Positions 9,249 to 19,459 of a stretch of DNA of 64,000 nt are shown piece after piece. The position numbers and the translations under genes were made by a program. Location: the NCBI GenBank assembly GCA_963758025.1, contig CAVWUA010000003.1, forward strand, positions 310,001 through 374,000. The letters are read 5' to 3'. Position 1 is the first letter of the stretch. Every line of letters starts with the position of its first letter. A model generated the notes under the pieces. The model saw only the letters and a list, made by a program, of their open reading frames with translations, did not search any database and was not told the origin of the DNA. Source of the DNA: CAVWUA01 sp963758025. Its GTDB lineage: Bacteria > Planctomycetota > Planctomycetia > Isosphaerales > Isosphaeraceae.

Positions 9249-9302
9249 CCCTACGGGACAATGAGTCGGTTTTCACAATTCCCGATTGAGAACTCCCGAC
9301 GT

Positions 9303-10383
9303 TCAATAGCCGGTCGGGTCGTCCTCGTTCGGGTGATCTGTGGGATCGGCGGCCATGAGAATGGCGACCTGCGCCGCCATCTCGCGGAGTTGGCGGTGCA
9401 TCTCGGGCAGGCGGGCGATCATCTGGAAGATCCGCCGTTGCTCGCGGACCGGGATGGCTGGCGAGCCGAGCACCTGCTGCCCGCCGGGAACGTTACGATG
9501 CACGCCGGCCTGGGCGCCGACGATCACCTTGTCGCCGATCTCGGTGTGGTCCTTGATCCCCGCCTGACCGGCCATGACCACGTAATCGCCGGTCTTGCAG
9601 CTTCCGGCGATGCCGACCTGGCCGCACAGGAGGTTATGGCGGCCGATCCGGTTGTTGTGGCCGATCATGACGAGGTTGTCGATCTTGGTGCCCTCGCCGA
9701 TCGTCGTGGCCTCGAAGGTCCCGCGGTCGATCGTGCAGTTGGCCCCGATCTCGACGTCGTCGCCGATCTCGACGGTGCCGGTCTGGGGGACCTTGACGTG
9801 CCGGCCGTCGACCATGCGATAGCCGAAGCCGTCGCCACCGAGCACGGTGCCGGCGTGGACCTCGACCCGGTCCCCCAGAGTCACACCTTCGTAGAGAACG
9901 ACATTCGGGTGGAGCGACGACCTGCCGGCCGAGCTGGCAGTTTTCGCCGACGACCGCGCCGGGGTGGAGCGTGCAACCGTCGCCGATCACGGCGTCTTCA
10001 CCGACATAAACGAAGGGATAGACCGCCACATCCTTACCGATCTTGGCCGTGGGCGCGACGAAGGCCTGGGGGTGGATGCCCGTCCATCGCGGCTTCTCGG
10101 GGCCTTGCAGGTGGCTCCGCACGGCGAGAAACGCGGCGCGGGGGTCGTCCACCTCGATCATGGGTAGTGGTTTCTCGCTCGGCGGCGTCTTGAAGTGCGG
10201 CCCGACGATCGCGGCGGCGGCCGGCGACTGGCGGAGCATCTTGGCGTACCGTTCATCGTCGATGAACGTGATGTCCCCGGGGCCGGCCTCGCCGACAGGA
10301 CGGGCCGATTGGATCGGGACGCTGCCGTCGCCGACCAGGCGGCCGCGAACGAGCGCGGCCAGTTGTTCCACCGTGGCAACCAC
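9303..10383 (-). CDS. lpxD: UDP-3-O-acylglucosamine N-acyltransferase LpxD (frameshifted)
   Basis: Transfers the N-linked 3-hydroxyacyl chain in the third step of lipid A synthesis. A GTG start at 10383 follows AGGGAGG by a few bases. The N-terminal uridine-binding domain (ARPVGEAGPGDITFIDD) precedes a left-handed beta helix of hexapeptide repeats (IHPQAFVAPTAKIGKDVAV). One base is off near 9920; the protein then continues through GGDGFGYR, GANCTIDRGTFEATTIGEG and the catalytic-His segment MIGHNNRIGRHNLLCGQVGI. The C-terminal helix ends at 9303. About 360 residues. It is followed on the same strand by lpxI, so the two probably form a lipid A operon. Confidence 0.95.
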
Positions 10384-10575
10384 GTGCGCCTCCCTTTCTT
10401 CCCTGAAAGGAGCGGACCGGATCCGTTGACGAATCGGAGCGTGGGGTTCGCCCGTTCGGGCTTGCTTCGAGACGGGTCGGCGATCGGGCGGGAATCGTAA
10501 ACCAACTCGCCAGTCCGTTCAAGCCGAGTCACGCTCCGCCAGATCTAGCTTATCGGCAAAGTTCCGGCGGTTTCC

Positions 10576-11329
10576 TCACTCCGCAACTGTACGATCCGAG
10601 CGATCCGCCCACGCCAGGCGTCCGATCAACCGCTCCGCCAGGGCGTTCAGGTCGGGGAGAAACGGCACGTCGTGGGGTGTCCGGCCGGCCCGATCGATCA
10701 GCAAGGCCCGCAGACCGGCCCGACTCGGACCTTGCACGTCGTTCTCGACGTCATCCCCCAGGCAGAGGACCTGCGAGGGGGGCAATCCGAGGCTCTCGCA
10801 GGCGGCCTGGTAAAATGCCGGATGCGGTTTCCGGTAGCCGATTTCCGACGAAATGATCAGCGGCGTGCTCCACGGTTCGAGATCGGCCAAACCGCGCACC
10901 ACGTCTCGCAGCCGACCGTCGAAATTCGAGGCGATCCGAACCCGGAACCCGGCCTCCGAAAGTGCCTGGAGCGCGGGGGCCACGTCGCTGAAGACGGTCC
11001 ACGACTCCGGACGGCGGAAGTGGTCCCAGAGTTCGGCGAAACCGCGGTCGGGGTCCGGTAACTCGGGCAGCACGTTGTCCACGATCCGGCGCCAGCGGCG
11101 ATATTCGATCCCCTCGTTCGTCGTCAATCGGCCCGCGCTGATCGTCTACCTCGTCGTCACCGAAGTGACGGTAGAAGCGGGACTTGACGACGCCCGGGTC
11201 CAGCTCGACCCCCTGTCGACGTGCCGCGGCGACATAGCTCAAGGCCACCGACGGCCGCGGCTCGATCACCGTCCCGACGGCGTCCAGAATGATTCCTCGG
11301 ATGGTGGGCTCCCGCGAGGACGTGATCAT
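10576..11329 (-). CDS. HAD-superfamily hydrolase (frameshifted)
   Basis: A phosphatase-like protein of the HAD family (HDHD3/YjjG-like type). Motif I reads ILDAVGTVIE, so the second Asp of the usual DxD is Gly in a DxVGT form known in this subfamily. Motif II is IASNFDGRL, motif III EIGYRKPHPAFY with its Lys, and motif IV LGDDVENDVQG. A one-base shift near 11130 separates the first ~65 residues from the rest. About 250 residues in total. The substrate cannot be read from sequence. The gene stands alone between lpxD and tsaD. Confidence 0.85.
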
Positions 11330-11750
11330 GATCGACGAAATTTCCGATAGTTAAGTTGATAAGGGAAAACGCCCATTGCGGACCCACGTGGCATTTTGAC
11401 CACGCCAGACACACGCAAACGGCAAACCACGTAGGCATTGTGGGCGTAGAATCGTTATAGGAAAGGAATCCGGGCCAGAATTCCGGGCAAGATTGCCCGA
11501 ACCTCCTGAAGGCGACTCCCATGCACGACCCGAGACACCGAACCTATCCGACCTCCGGCGCGAATGCGAACGCACCGGTTCCCGAAGCTCAGGCCCGCGC
11601 TCTCGACCGTCGCCAGGCTCTCGATGAACAGCAGCGTGCTTACAGTCAGAGTGTCCCGAAACCCCATTTCCTCGCCCGGCCTCGGCCACCAGGCTAAGGA
11701 TTTCGAATCGAAAAGCGCGGCTGTCGCGCCGTGCAAGGGCCTTTTGGCGG
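11330..11750. other. Intergenic stretch without a recognisable gene
   Basis: A 421-base stretch between the HAD gene and tsaD. Short frames exist on both strands, but none has a recognisable domain, plausible start signal or protein-like composition. It may hold the HAD gene promoter (minus strand) and the 3' region of tsaD. Confidence 0.5.
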
Positions 11751-12822
11751 CTATGTTTTTGGTCGCGAGGGTCGGACCAGGCCCGCCGTGACGTCGATGT
11801 CAAGATCGGCGACCTGGCCCGCGGCCAGCTTCGGGAACGCGATGCCGGCCATCGCCGCGTTGTCCGTGCAGAGCGACAGGGGCGGGATGAACAGTTCGAC
11901 CCCCTCCGCTTCGGTCATCGCGGCGATCCGCTCGCGAAATCGCGCGTTCGCCGCCACGCCACCGCCAACCCCCAATCGTCTCAGGCCGTGCCGTTGTAGA
12001 GCCTGCCGGGCCTTCCCCACCAGGACATCGACCACCGCCTCCTGAAAGCTCGCCGCCAGGTCGGCGACCGCTTGCGGGGCCGGCGGGGAGTTCGTCTTGC
12101 GGGCATCCTGCCCCTTCAGGGCGTAGAGCACGGCCGTCTTCAGGCCGGAGAAGCTGAAATCGAGTCGGTCGTCGTGCAGGAAGGAGCGTGGGAAGGTGTA
12201 CGCCCTCGGGTTCCCTCCCTGCGCGGCCCGCTCGATCTCGGGGCCGCCGGGATAGCCCAGGCCGAGCAGGCTGGCCACCTTGTCGAAGGCCTCGCCGGCC
12301 GCGTCGTCGATCGTGCCGCCCAGAATCTCAGCGTCGATCGGTCCCCGGCAATGGTACAGGCTCGTATGGCCTCCCGAGACGACCATCCCCACGCAGGGAT
12401 AGACGTCTCGGTCGGGATAGGCAAGCTGGCACGCGTAGAGGTGCCCTTCCAGGTGATCGACCGCGATCAGAGGGACGTCGAGCGCCAGCGCCAGTGCCTT
12501 GGCGGCGGTCAGACCGACGACGAGGGCGCCGACCAGTCCCGGACGGGTCGCCACGGCAATCGCGCCGAGCTGGTCGAGCGTGATCCCCAGCCTGTCGCAG
12601 GGCCTCGTCGATGACCGGGAGAACCTGCCGGACGTGCTCCCGCGAGGCGATCTCGGGCACGACCCCGCCGAACCGCTCGTGCAGGTTGATCTGTGAGGCC
12701 ACCACGCTGGAACGGATCACCGGCACCCCGGACCGAGGGGGCCGAGGGCCTTCGATCACGGCCGCTCCCGTCTCGTCGCAGGTTGTCTCGATGGCCAGGA
12801 GCAGGAGGCGGGAGTCCGACAT
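11751..12822 (-). CDS. tsaD: tRNA N6-threonylcarbamoyladenosine synthase subunit TsaD (frameshifted)
   Basis: Transfers the threonylcarbamoyl group to A37 of ANN-decoding tRNAs (Kae1/Qri7/TsaD). The N-terminus reads LLLAIETTCDETGAAVIEG. The metal-binding segment is EIASREHVRQVLPVIDEAL, and VDHLEGHLYA supplies the HxxxH-type ligands. Later motifs are VVSGGHTSLYHC, GEAFDKVASLLGLGYPGGP, DFSFSGLKTAV and GGGVAANARFRERI. A one-base shift near 12590 breaks an otherwise full-length protein of ~355 residues. The ATG at 12822 is preferred to an upstream in-frame GTG at 12840. It is separated from the protease gene upstream by a rho-independent terminator. Breakage of an essential gene argues for sequence error. 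Confidence 0.96.
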
Positions 12823-12844
12823 GATCCAATCGCCGAGCACTGTT

Positions 12845-12895
12845 GAAAAAAGCCCCTCACCGCGATCCCGGCAATTTCGGGGTCAGGGTGAGGGG
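12845..12895 (-). terminator. Rho-independent terminator after the CtpA-type protease gene
   Basis: On the minus strand a 9-bp GC stem (CCCCTCACC with GGTGAGGGG, arms 12887-12895 and 12853-12861) is followed by a C and six T residues. It lies 42 bases past the protease stop and ends before tsaD, so tsaD should have its own promoter or depend on read-through. Confidence 0.8.
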
Positions 12896-12936
12896 ATCTG
12901 ATCGAAGCGACGAACCGCATTCCGGGCCGGATCGGC

Positions 12937-14312
12937 TCACTTCTTCGCCGTGGCGGTTTCCACGCCCAGCTTCGACTTGATCGACCTCCAGGGCCTTATC
13001 GAGCTGGTGATCGACGAAGACGTTACCCTGGTCCTGCTCGGCCTTGGGATCATCCTCGCGAACCTCGGGCGAGTCGTCGTCCTTGGAGTCCGACCGATTC
13101 GCGGTGTGGAGCTGATCGCGCTTCAGGCGAGCCTCGTACCACTTCTCGTACTCCTCGTTCGAGAGCTTGACCTCCAGATCCTCGTCGGGAGAGACGCCCC
13201 ACTCATCGGAGGGTTTGGCGTCCTTGAACCGGTGGATATTCTTGCCCGACGGACGCCAGTAGGTGGCGACGGTCAGCTTCAGGACACTGTTGCCGTTGTC
13301 CAGGGGCAGGATGTTCTGCACGGATCCCTTGCCGAAGGAACGCTGGCCGACGATCTCCGCCCGGTCGTGGTCCTGCAGGCACGCGGCGACGATCTCCGAG
13401 GCCGAGGCCGAGTTCTGGTTGATCAGGACGACCATCGGGAAATCGGCGTAGGTTCCGTCTTCCTCCGCCTCGTACACCTGGTCCGCCTTGTTCCTCCCCT
13501 TGGTCGAGACGATCTTGCCGGACTTGACGAACAGGTCGGACACCTTCACGGCCGCTTCCAGCAAGCCGCCGGGATCGTCGCGCAGGTCGAGAATCAGGCC
13601 CTTCATGCCAGTCATCGGTCAGCGTCTCCAGGGCCGCTTCGAGGTCGCGCGCGGTATCCTGAGCAAAGCTCGTGATGCGGATGTAAGCGATCTTGTTCTC
13701 CTTGTCGAGCATGTAGTTCCAGGTCTCATCCGGGTTGCGGATGTCGCCCCGGAGGCTCGGCAATTCGATGATCGCGCGGGTGATCTCGATCAGCTCGGTC
13801 TTCTCGGAACCCGGATGCAGCACGGTCAGCTTGACATCGGTTCCGGGACGCCCCTGGAGCATCTCAACCGCCTTGACGCGGTTGATTCCCTCGGTGGACT
13901 GCCCGTCCACTTCCAGGATCTGGTCTCCCGGGAGGATGCCGGCCCGGTAGGCCGGCGTGCCCGGCAAGGGGGAAAGCACCCGCAGCCGGTTCGACTTCGG
14001 GTCGATCTCGATGGAGACACCGATTCCGGTGAAGCTGCTCTCGATCTGCTGGCGGAACTGCTTCCAGTCGTTCGCCGAGAGATACGTGGAGTGCGGGTCC
14101 AGCTCGTTGAGCATGCCCCGCAAGGCGTTCTCCAGCAGTTCCTTGCGTGGGACCTCCCGGACGTAGTTACTCTCGACCTGCTCCACGGCATCAACAAAGA
14201 GGCCGTAAAGCTCCATCATCTCATCTTCCGGCTTGTCCCCCCGGCTGCTGCCCCAGCAGAACACGGACAAGGCCCCGACAATCGCGATCGCGAACAGGTT
14301 CCGGCGTGGCAT
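12937..14312 (-). CDS. S41-family C-terminal processing peptidase (CtpA/Prc type, two frameshifts)
   Basis: A periplasmic serine protease that cleaves proteins at hydrophobic C-termini. The ATG at 14312 follows GGGAGGG. A signal peptide or anchor (LFAIAIVGALSVFCWGSSRG) leads. The PDZ domain holds FTGIGVSIEID and PAYRAGILPGDQILEVDG. The catalytic domain has ILDLRDDPGGLL, the nucleophile segment NQNSASASEIVAAC (Ser) and QRSFGKGSVQ (Lys of the Ser-Lys dyad). One base is off near 13610. A second shift near 12985 gives a natural C-terminus (IKSKLGVETATAKK) instead of a long unnatural tail. About 455 residues in total. The gene is monocistronic and followed by a terminator. Confidence 0.93.
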
Positions 14313-14650
14313 GGACTTCGACCCTCCCCGGGGCGACATTCTCCGCGAAAAAGGCGGAACAGGCGGTGGTGAGATTTTCGGACGCGGCGACCCGTTCCCG
14401 GAATCCTCCCACGCCGTTTCCATCTCCCTCATCTTTGACTTTAGTCACATTCGCGTCAAACAGGCAAGAACCGACTCCCCCGGCGCGGCCGAACACAGAC
14501 GGAAAATCCGGTGTCTATCGCGTCAGAGGGATGCTCCGGCGCCCTTGAAAAAAACCGAGCGAAAGCCCAGGTTTTCTTGAACACTGGGGGCCCTCGGACG
14601 AATTACACTAAGGAGAGACATCGAAGTCTCTCGGAAAGTGTAGGAGGACG

Positions 14651-14986
14651 ATGAACACGAACAATACCCTGAACAAGACGTTTGGAATCAGTTCCTGCTT
14701 GCTGGGCAACCTGTCTCTCTGGTGGGGAATGTTGATCACGGCGATCTATGCCCTGGGCTTCGCGCTTCTGTTGCCGCAGGCGATGAGCACGAGTGCCTCG
14801 ACTCCACCCCTGGCCTTGCCGTATGAGTTCCCGTTGATCGGGCTGGCTCTGGCCGTGATCGGTGGACTCTGTGCCCGGGTCTGTCATCACTCGGTCGCCG
14901 GGTCCTGCCTGGCGGGTCTGGTCCTGAACGCGATCCCCCTGACCCTGGCCATCGCCCTGCGGGTCATCGAGACCACGCACGGTTGA
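14651..14986 (+). CDS. Small integral membrane protein of unknown function
   Basis: A 111-residue protein with three or four hydrophobic segments: LWWGMLITAIYALGFALLL (~23-41), FPLIGLALAVIGGLCARVC (~60-78) and GSCLAGLVLNAIPLTLAIAL (~83-102). A clear AGGAGG lies 5 bases before the ATG, which supports translation. No family is recognised. It stands alone, followed by the convergent cytidylate-kinase-like gene 30 bases away. Confidence 0.75.
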   Translation: MNTNNTLNKTFGISSCLLGNLSLWWGMLITAIYALGFALLLPQAMSTSASTPPLALPYEFPLIGLALAVIGGLCARVCHHSVAGSCLAGLVLNAIPLTLAIALRVIETTHG

Positions 14987-15016
14987 TGTTCCGGGGAGAT
15001 CGCTCCCCCCACTTCC

Positions 15017-15786
15017 CTATAAAAGTTCCCCCTCGGTCGTCGGCTTGGCCTCGGGACGGGGCGTTGGCTGCCCCGCCTCGATGGCCCGGACGAGGATCTC
15101 CGTGGCGATCGACAGGCCCAGGCTGTGGCTGTCGAGCACGAGGTCGTAATGGTGCGGGTCGGACCCATCGACCCGGTACATCGTGCGGACGAACTTGAGA
15201 TATCGCCGGTCGAGTTCCCGGGCCGCTCGTCGCGCCGTGCGGTAGGAGACCCCCATCCGTTCGGCCAGTCGGTTCGATCGGGCCTTCAGTGGCGAGACGA
15301 TCCGCACCCGGAGGGTCGATTCCCTCGGCAAGAGGAACCCAGCCCCTCGCCCGACGATGAGCGAATCCCCCGCCTTGCCGATCGACTCGACCAGCTTGGC
15401 GAGGTGGTCGAGGTACGCCTCGTGCGGGGCGTAATGCTCCTCTCCCAGCGGCAGGAGCCAGTCCTGAATGACGCTCGGCGAAAGCTCGTCGAAGACCTTG
15501 ACCTCATCGACGGGCATCTCCATGCCGTGCGCGATGGCCTCCAGCAGCTCGTGATCGAAGACCTTCCAGTCGAGCCGCCGGCCGACCATCCGGGCGATCG
15601 TGCCGCCGCCGGCGCCGGCTTCCCGGCTGATGCAGACGTTGCGGAACCGGGCAACCGGCTCGCCCGATTCCGCGTGACGCTCTCCCGAACCGCGCCGGCC
15701 GCCCAGCCAGCGCCGAGGAGGCCCGTCCAGCCCCGGCCGTTGCCAGGGCCGCCGTCTCTCCGCGACACGACGTCGGGCGTGGCCAT
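15017..15786 (-). CDS. Cytidylate kinase-like family protein (frameshifted near the N-terminus)
   Basis: Belongs to the cytidylate-kinase-like NTPase family, recognised by CISREAGAGGGTIARMVGRR in the P-loop position, DHELLEAIAHGM, the GKAGDSLIVGRGAGFLLP core and the LID-like RLAERMGVSYRTARRAAREL. These proteins are common in planctomycetes, and their real substrate is not established. The frame is open upstream to 16159, but that extension is not protein-like. An ATG at 15786 (MATPDVVSRRDG) in a second frame gives a normal N-terminus if one base is off near 15715. About 255 residues. Confidence 0.8.
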
Positions 15787-16106
15787 GCGGTTCCCTTCGT
15801 TTCACGATCGAACGCCCGGTCCGCCCCGGCTCGGAACGAGGGCGGCTCGCTCTTCTCCAGTCTAGGGCGTCCCCTTCGGGAAAGAAAGACATCGGTCCCA
15901 CCGGTCCGAGCGTGTAATCCTTACAAACCGGCCACCAGGTCAACCCGGTCAAAGATTCCACAATTTTTTCTAAAGTTTGGAATGACGGGCGCTTTCGGAA
16001 TCTGCCCGAGGCCCGTCCGGGGCCTTGGTACGACCTTTGCTTTTTCCGGCTCCCAAGTGCGGACCGAACGATCTTCCCAATAGACCTTACCGGTGAGACC
16101 TGACCC

Positions 16107-16313
16107 ATGAGGAATCGGCGAGAGACGCTCCTGTGGATGAAAGACCTGATCGACCACATGTCGCGCTGCCAGGAGCAGCTTCAGTGGGCGGCGGACGACC
16201 CCACCGAATCCTTCTTGACCGACGCGATGATGGTGGACCTGATGGAATGCCGCAAGCTCTGCGAGCAGCTCCAGCAGAAGCCTCGCAAGCGGCTCATGGC
16301 CGTCCTCGGCTGA
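16107..16313 (+). CDS. Small hypothetical protein
   Basis: A 68-residue, mostly helical, charged protein (KDLIDHMSRCQEQLQWAAD, then DLMECRKLCEQLQQKPRKR). It has acidic and basic faces and three Cys. No family is recognised. The codon pattern looks coding and the stop is clean, but no strong ribosome-binding site precedes the ATG. It lies between the kinase-like gene (divergent) and the nagB-like gene downstream, 114 bases away. Confidence 0.6.
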   Translation: MRNRRETLLWMKDLIDHMSRCQEQLQWAADDPTESFLTDAMMVDLMECRKLCEQLQQKPRKRLMAVLG

Positions 16314-16427
16314 GCCGTTCCGTGGCGGTTCGAGGGGGTTGCACAACGGGGGCGCTCCGGCTTTACTGGCGGAAACGGCCGGACGCCCCGTTTTGCGTTG
16401 ACCGACGAACCCCTTCGAGTCCCCCCG

Positions 16428-17234
16428 ATGAGCAGCAGCAGTAGCCCCCAGCCGCCCCAACCGGTCGCCGAGTTCACGGTGGACCAACTCCGCGTCGCCG
16501 TCTTCGAGGACCGCGCTCAGCTTGGCCAGGCGGCCGCCGCGAACGTCACCCGGGCCATCGCGGCCCGGCAGAACGAGGCCGAACGCGCCAACGTCGTCTT
16601 CGCCGCGGCCCCGAGCCAGAACGAGTTCCTGGCGGCCCTGGTCGCCACCGAGGGGATCGACTGGTCGCGGGTCATCGGCTTCCACATGGACGAGTACCTC
16701 GGGCTGGACGCCGATCACCCGGCCAGCTTCCGCCGGTACCTCTGCGAGCACCTCTTCCGCCTCGTCGGCTTCCCCGACGAACGGCTCCGGCTGATCCCCG
16801 GCGAAAAGACCGAACGCCCCTTGCAGACGTGCCTCGTGTACGAGGACCTGCTCCTCCGCGAGCCGACGGACATCGTCTGCGCGGGGATCGGCGAGAACGG
16901 CCACCTGGCCTTCAATGACCCCCCCGTGGCCGACTTCCTCGACCCGTTGCTCATCAAGGTCGTGCGGCTCGACCGGGCGTGCCGGGAGCAGCAGGTTCAC
17001 GACGGCTGCTTCCCCAGCCTGGAGGACGTGCCGACCCACGCCTACACCCTGACCGTGCCCGCCCTCCTGCGCGCGCCGGTCGTCTCGGTGGTCGTCCCCG
17101 GCTCCCTCAAGGCCGACGCCGTCCTGGCCACCCTCCGCGGCCCGGTCGGCGAGTCCTGCCCCGCCACCGCCCTGCGGAACCACCCCGGCGCGACCCTCTA
17201 CCTCGACCGCGACTCCGCCCGCCACGTGCTCTGA
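16428..17234 (+). CDS. nagB: Glucosamine-6-phosphate deaminase-like protein (NagB/SOL fold)
   Basis: Converts glucosamine-6-phosphate to fructose-6-phosphate plus ammonia if it is a true NagB. The 268-residue protein has the phosphate loop region FAAAPSQNEFLAAL, VIGFHMDEYLGLDADHPASF with the catalytic Asp, and GIGENGHLAFNDPP, the NagB signature. CREQQVHDGCF and HAYTLTVPALL also match. The frame is open back to a TTG at 16398; the ATG at 16428 is preferred. A perfect hairpin follows the stop by 11 bases. The Ser/Pro-rich N-terminus (~15 residues) is an extension over E. coli NagB. Planctomycete paralogues may act on other amino sugars. Confidence 0.88.
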   Translation: MSSSSSPQPPQPVAEFTVDQLRVAVFEDRAQLGQAAAANVTRAIAARQNEAERANVVFAAAPSQNEFLAALVATEGIDWSRVIGFHMDEYLGLDADHPASFRRYLCEHLFRLVGFPDERLRLIPGEKTERPLQTCLVYEDLLLREPTDIVCAGIGENGHLAFNDPPVADFLDPLLIKVVRLDRACREQQVHDGCFPSLEDVPTHAYTLTVPALLRAPVVSVVVPGSLKADAVLATLRGPVGESCPATALRNHPGATLYLDRDSARHVL

Positions 17235-17244
17235 CCGACCCGCC

Positions 17245-17271
17245 ACCCAACTGCCATATTGGCAGTTGGGT
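17245..17271 (+). terminator. Perfect 12-bp-stem hairpin after the nagB-like gene
   Basis: ACCCAACTGCCA and TGGCAGTTGGGT pair perfectly around a three-base loop, 11 bases past the stop at 17234. There is no T run, so it is either a factor-assisted terminator or an mRNA-stabilising hairpin. Confidence 0.65.
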
Positions 17272-17734
17272 TCGTTCGGAAATCGTGTCGTAACTCGTGG
17301 CTGGATAAGCATTTTAGATTGCAAGGGCGTTCTCTGTGCGCGCTCATGTTGGGCGTGTTGCCCCGACCGTCCTTCGCGCTCTCCAAATAGGTCAATATCG
17401 TCAGACGCCGCGTCCCGCTTCATCAAATCAGGTTCTTCGTATGTGTTCCATGGTGGACGATTCTCTTCCCCTGCTCGCGATCCTCGCCCCGGCGGGGGGC
17501 ACGGAATCGTCAGTATTCCAGGGGCTGACATCCTCTGGCTAGGAACCCATCGCCCCTCCGGGACGTGATGCGATATTTCTATCCCGTTCAAGGGAAGCCA
17601 TCTCGCGAAACCCTATCCCGTCGATCTTCCAGATTCTGCTTGCGACCCTGCAATCGTGGGATTAGCATCCCCAAAAAGCATCCCCCCCTCTCCTATCTTT
17701 CCAGACTGATTCGGTCATACGCGGAGGATCTCTC
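17272..17734. other. Intergenic stretch without a recognisable gene
   Basis: A 463-base stretch, less GC-rich than the flanks, between nagB and the polysaccharide export gene. I find no credible frame. It presumably contains the promoter of the export gene, whose GGAGG lies at ~17723. Confidence 0.5.
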
Positions 17735-19021
17735 ATGCCTTGCCTCTCCTGGATGCGCGCCGATGGCTCATTGACGTAGGTATTCTTGCATCCTTACTGG
17801 GATTTGCCGGCCCTCCGGGCGAACCCGCCTTGCCCGACGCGCCGCCGGCAGCGCCCGGCGATCGGGAACCGGACAATCGCACTCGTTCGGAGGGCATTCC
17901 ACCCATCCTCGAACAGGTCAACAACCCATTTTCGGAAAACTCCGTACCTCCACGACTACCAGGCCGTCCTGGCTTGGAAGGGGAGATGCGGGAGCCTCCC
18001 GGCTTCTCTCCGGAGGCGGTCGAACGGAAACTCCGACAAATCTCGCGAAAACTGGACGCGATGAAGATCGAGGAGATCCAGCCTCCGCCCCCCTTCGAGA
18101 TTCCCGACGACCCGCCCCCGCATGAGGGGGCGATGATCGACTACCCGCTGACCGTCGCGCCGCCGGATATCCTCGTCATCGAGGTGCTGGAAGCTCTTCC
18201 CGGGCGACCGATCTCGGGCGAGCGCATGGTCCGACCGGATGGGACCATCAGCCTCGATTTCTATGGTGACATCCACGTCCGCGGCCTGACCCTCGAACAG
18301 ATCAAAACAAAGGTCATTCTGCACCTGCGGAAGTACCTCAATGACATGGTTCTCGGTCTGGTGGATTACGAACTCGACGAGAATGGCGATCCGCTCTTTT
18401 ACAAACCCTTACCCATCATGCCCGTCGATTCGGACCGGGTCTTCGTCGATATCACGGCCTACAATCACCTGATGTACTACATCCAGGGAGACGTGAACGC
18501 TCCCCGGCCGCTTGCCGTTCACCGGGCAGGAAACGGTCCTGGATGCCCTGAACTACGCGAATGGGCTCACGTCCACGGCCGACCCGAACAACATCCGCCT
18601 CGTCCGTCCCGCCCGGGGAGAGCAACCGGCGAAGACGTACACGATTGATCTCGCCGCCATCCGAGACGAGGGGGACCCGACGGCGAACCTCCAGATCTTC
18701 CCCGGCGACCGGCTGATCGTCGGGCGACACCAAGCGGTTGAGGCCACGCTGGCGATCGATCGCATGAGCGCGGGACTCAACACGCTGACGCAGATGCTCA
18801 TAACCTCCGCGAGTGCCTTGAGAGTCCTGAATCTGGCCATCGGCGACAAGCCGCTCACGCTGGAGCAGCGCGAGGCGATCGTCGATTCGTGGGTCGAGTT
18901 CTGGTGGTCCGTCATCCAGCAGCGCGGGGATGCCGCGCTGGACAAGGAGGCCCTCCGCAAGTCCCTGGAACGGACGTTGATTCCCGACGCGGAAACGCCC
19001 GAAACGGACGAGGCGAAATAG
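17735..19021 (+). CDS. Polysaccharide export protein (Wza/Poly_export type, frameshifted)
   Basis: An outer-membrane or periplasmic auxiliary protein for exopolysaccharide export. The Poly_export domain is seen in DYPLTVAPPDILVIEVLEAL, RMVRPDGTISLDFYGDIHV and GLTLEQIKTKVILHLRKYL. An SLBB-like segment follows (VFVDITAYNHLMYYIQGDVN, then FTGQETVLDALNYANGL), with a C-terminal helical tail. A frameshift near 18512 splits the SLBB part. The start is unclear: GGAGG precedes an ATG at 17735, but that frame closes at once, so a second shift near 17760 is likely; a TTG at 17740 lies in the main frame. A hydrophobic stretch (VGILASLLGFAG) near the N-terminus fits an export signal. About 425 residues. 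Confidence 0.85.
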
Positions 19022-19134
19022 TTGAGGCCAGGTCTTCGCGAGGCCGGGGTCTTCGGAAGCGAACTCCCGGCCACACGATGCTCCGGCCGCTCTTGATCGC
19101 CGCAGGCAAGGGGGGCGCCCTCTCTTCTCTTTCT

Positions 19135-19155
19135 CTCCCCCTTGCGAAGGGGGAG
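19135..19155. repeat. C-run/G-run hairpin
   Basis: CTCCCCCTT and AAGGGGGAG pair perfectly around GCG. A related hairpin (CCCCCCTT / AAGGGGGG around GGA) lies at 19231-19249. Such paired purine and pyrimidine tracts look like dispersed intergenic repeats. They fill the gap between the export gene and the MFS gene. Confidence 0.6.
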
Positions 19156-19313
19156 TTGGAGGAGGTTGCCGGGAACATCACCGGACCACGTGCGATCACC
19201 GAGCCGCGGCCAAGGAGGACCCCCCTCAATCCCCCCTTGGAAAGGGGGGAAAGGGATAGATAGTCTCCGGGGATGAGGAGGCCGATAGAGCACGTGGATA
19301 TCCCCTTTTCTGA

Positions 19314-19395
19314 GGAACGGTGCGTCCATCACCGGCACGAATCCGGAAGCTCCTGGCCCCCTCGAAAAACTGGCAGGTGATGGACGCACCGTTCC
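19314..19395. repeat. Perfect 20-bp inverted repeat with 42-base spacer
   Basis: Arms 19314-19333 and 19376-19395 are exact reverse complements (GGAACGGTGCGTCCATCACC and its complement). The spacer has no gene. The size and layout fit a small non-autonomous mobile element or a strong bidirectional terminator between convergent genes. Confidence 0.8.
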
Positions 19396-19459
19396 GAGCG
19401 AGGGAACGGGGAGGTTGTCCGATCAGCCCCTCGGGGCAGAATCGACGTCCCGGATCACC

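Larger units (their letters stand above)
19022..19459. other. Repeat-rich intergenic stretch between convergent genes
   Basis: A 438-base gap between the ends of two convergent genes. It holds no credible gene but three hairpins: 19135-19155, 19231-19249 and the long inverted repeat 19314-19395. Confidence 0.6.

Noticed and set aside
11351..11803. Several overlapping short frames between the HAD gene and tsaD
   Set aside because: None has a start signal, domain or protein-like composition, and all are about the length expected by chance in GC-rich DNA.
15787..16159. N-terminal extension of the cytidylate-kinase-like protein to 16159
   Set aside because: The extension is basic and low in protein character; an ATG at 15786 with one corrected base gives a normal N-terminus for the family.
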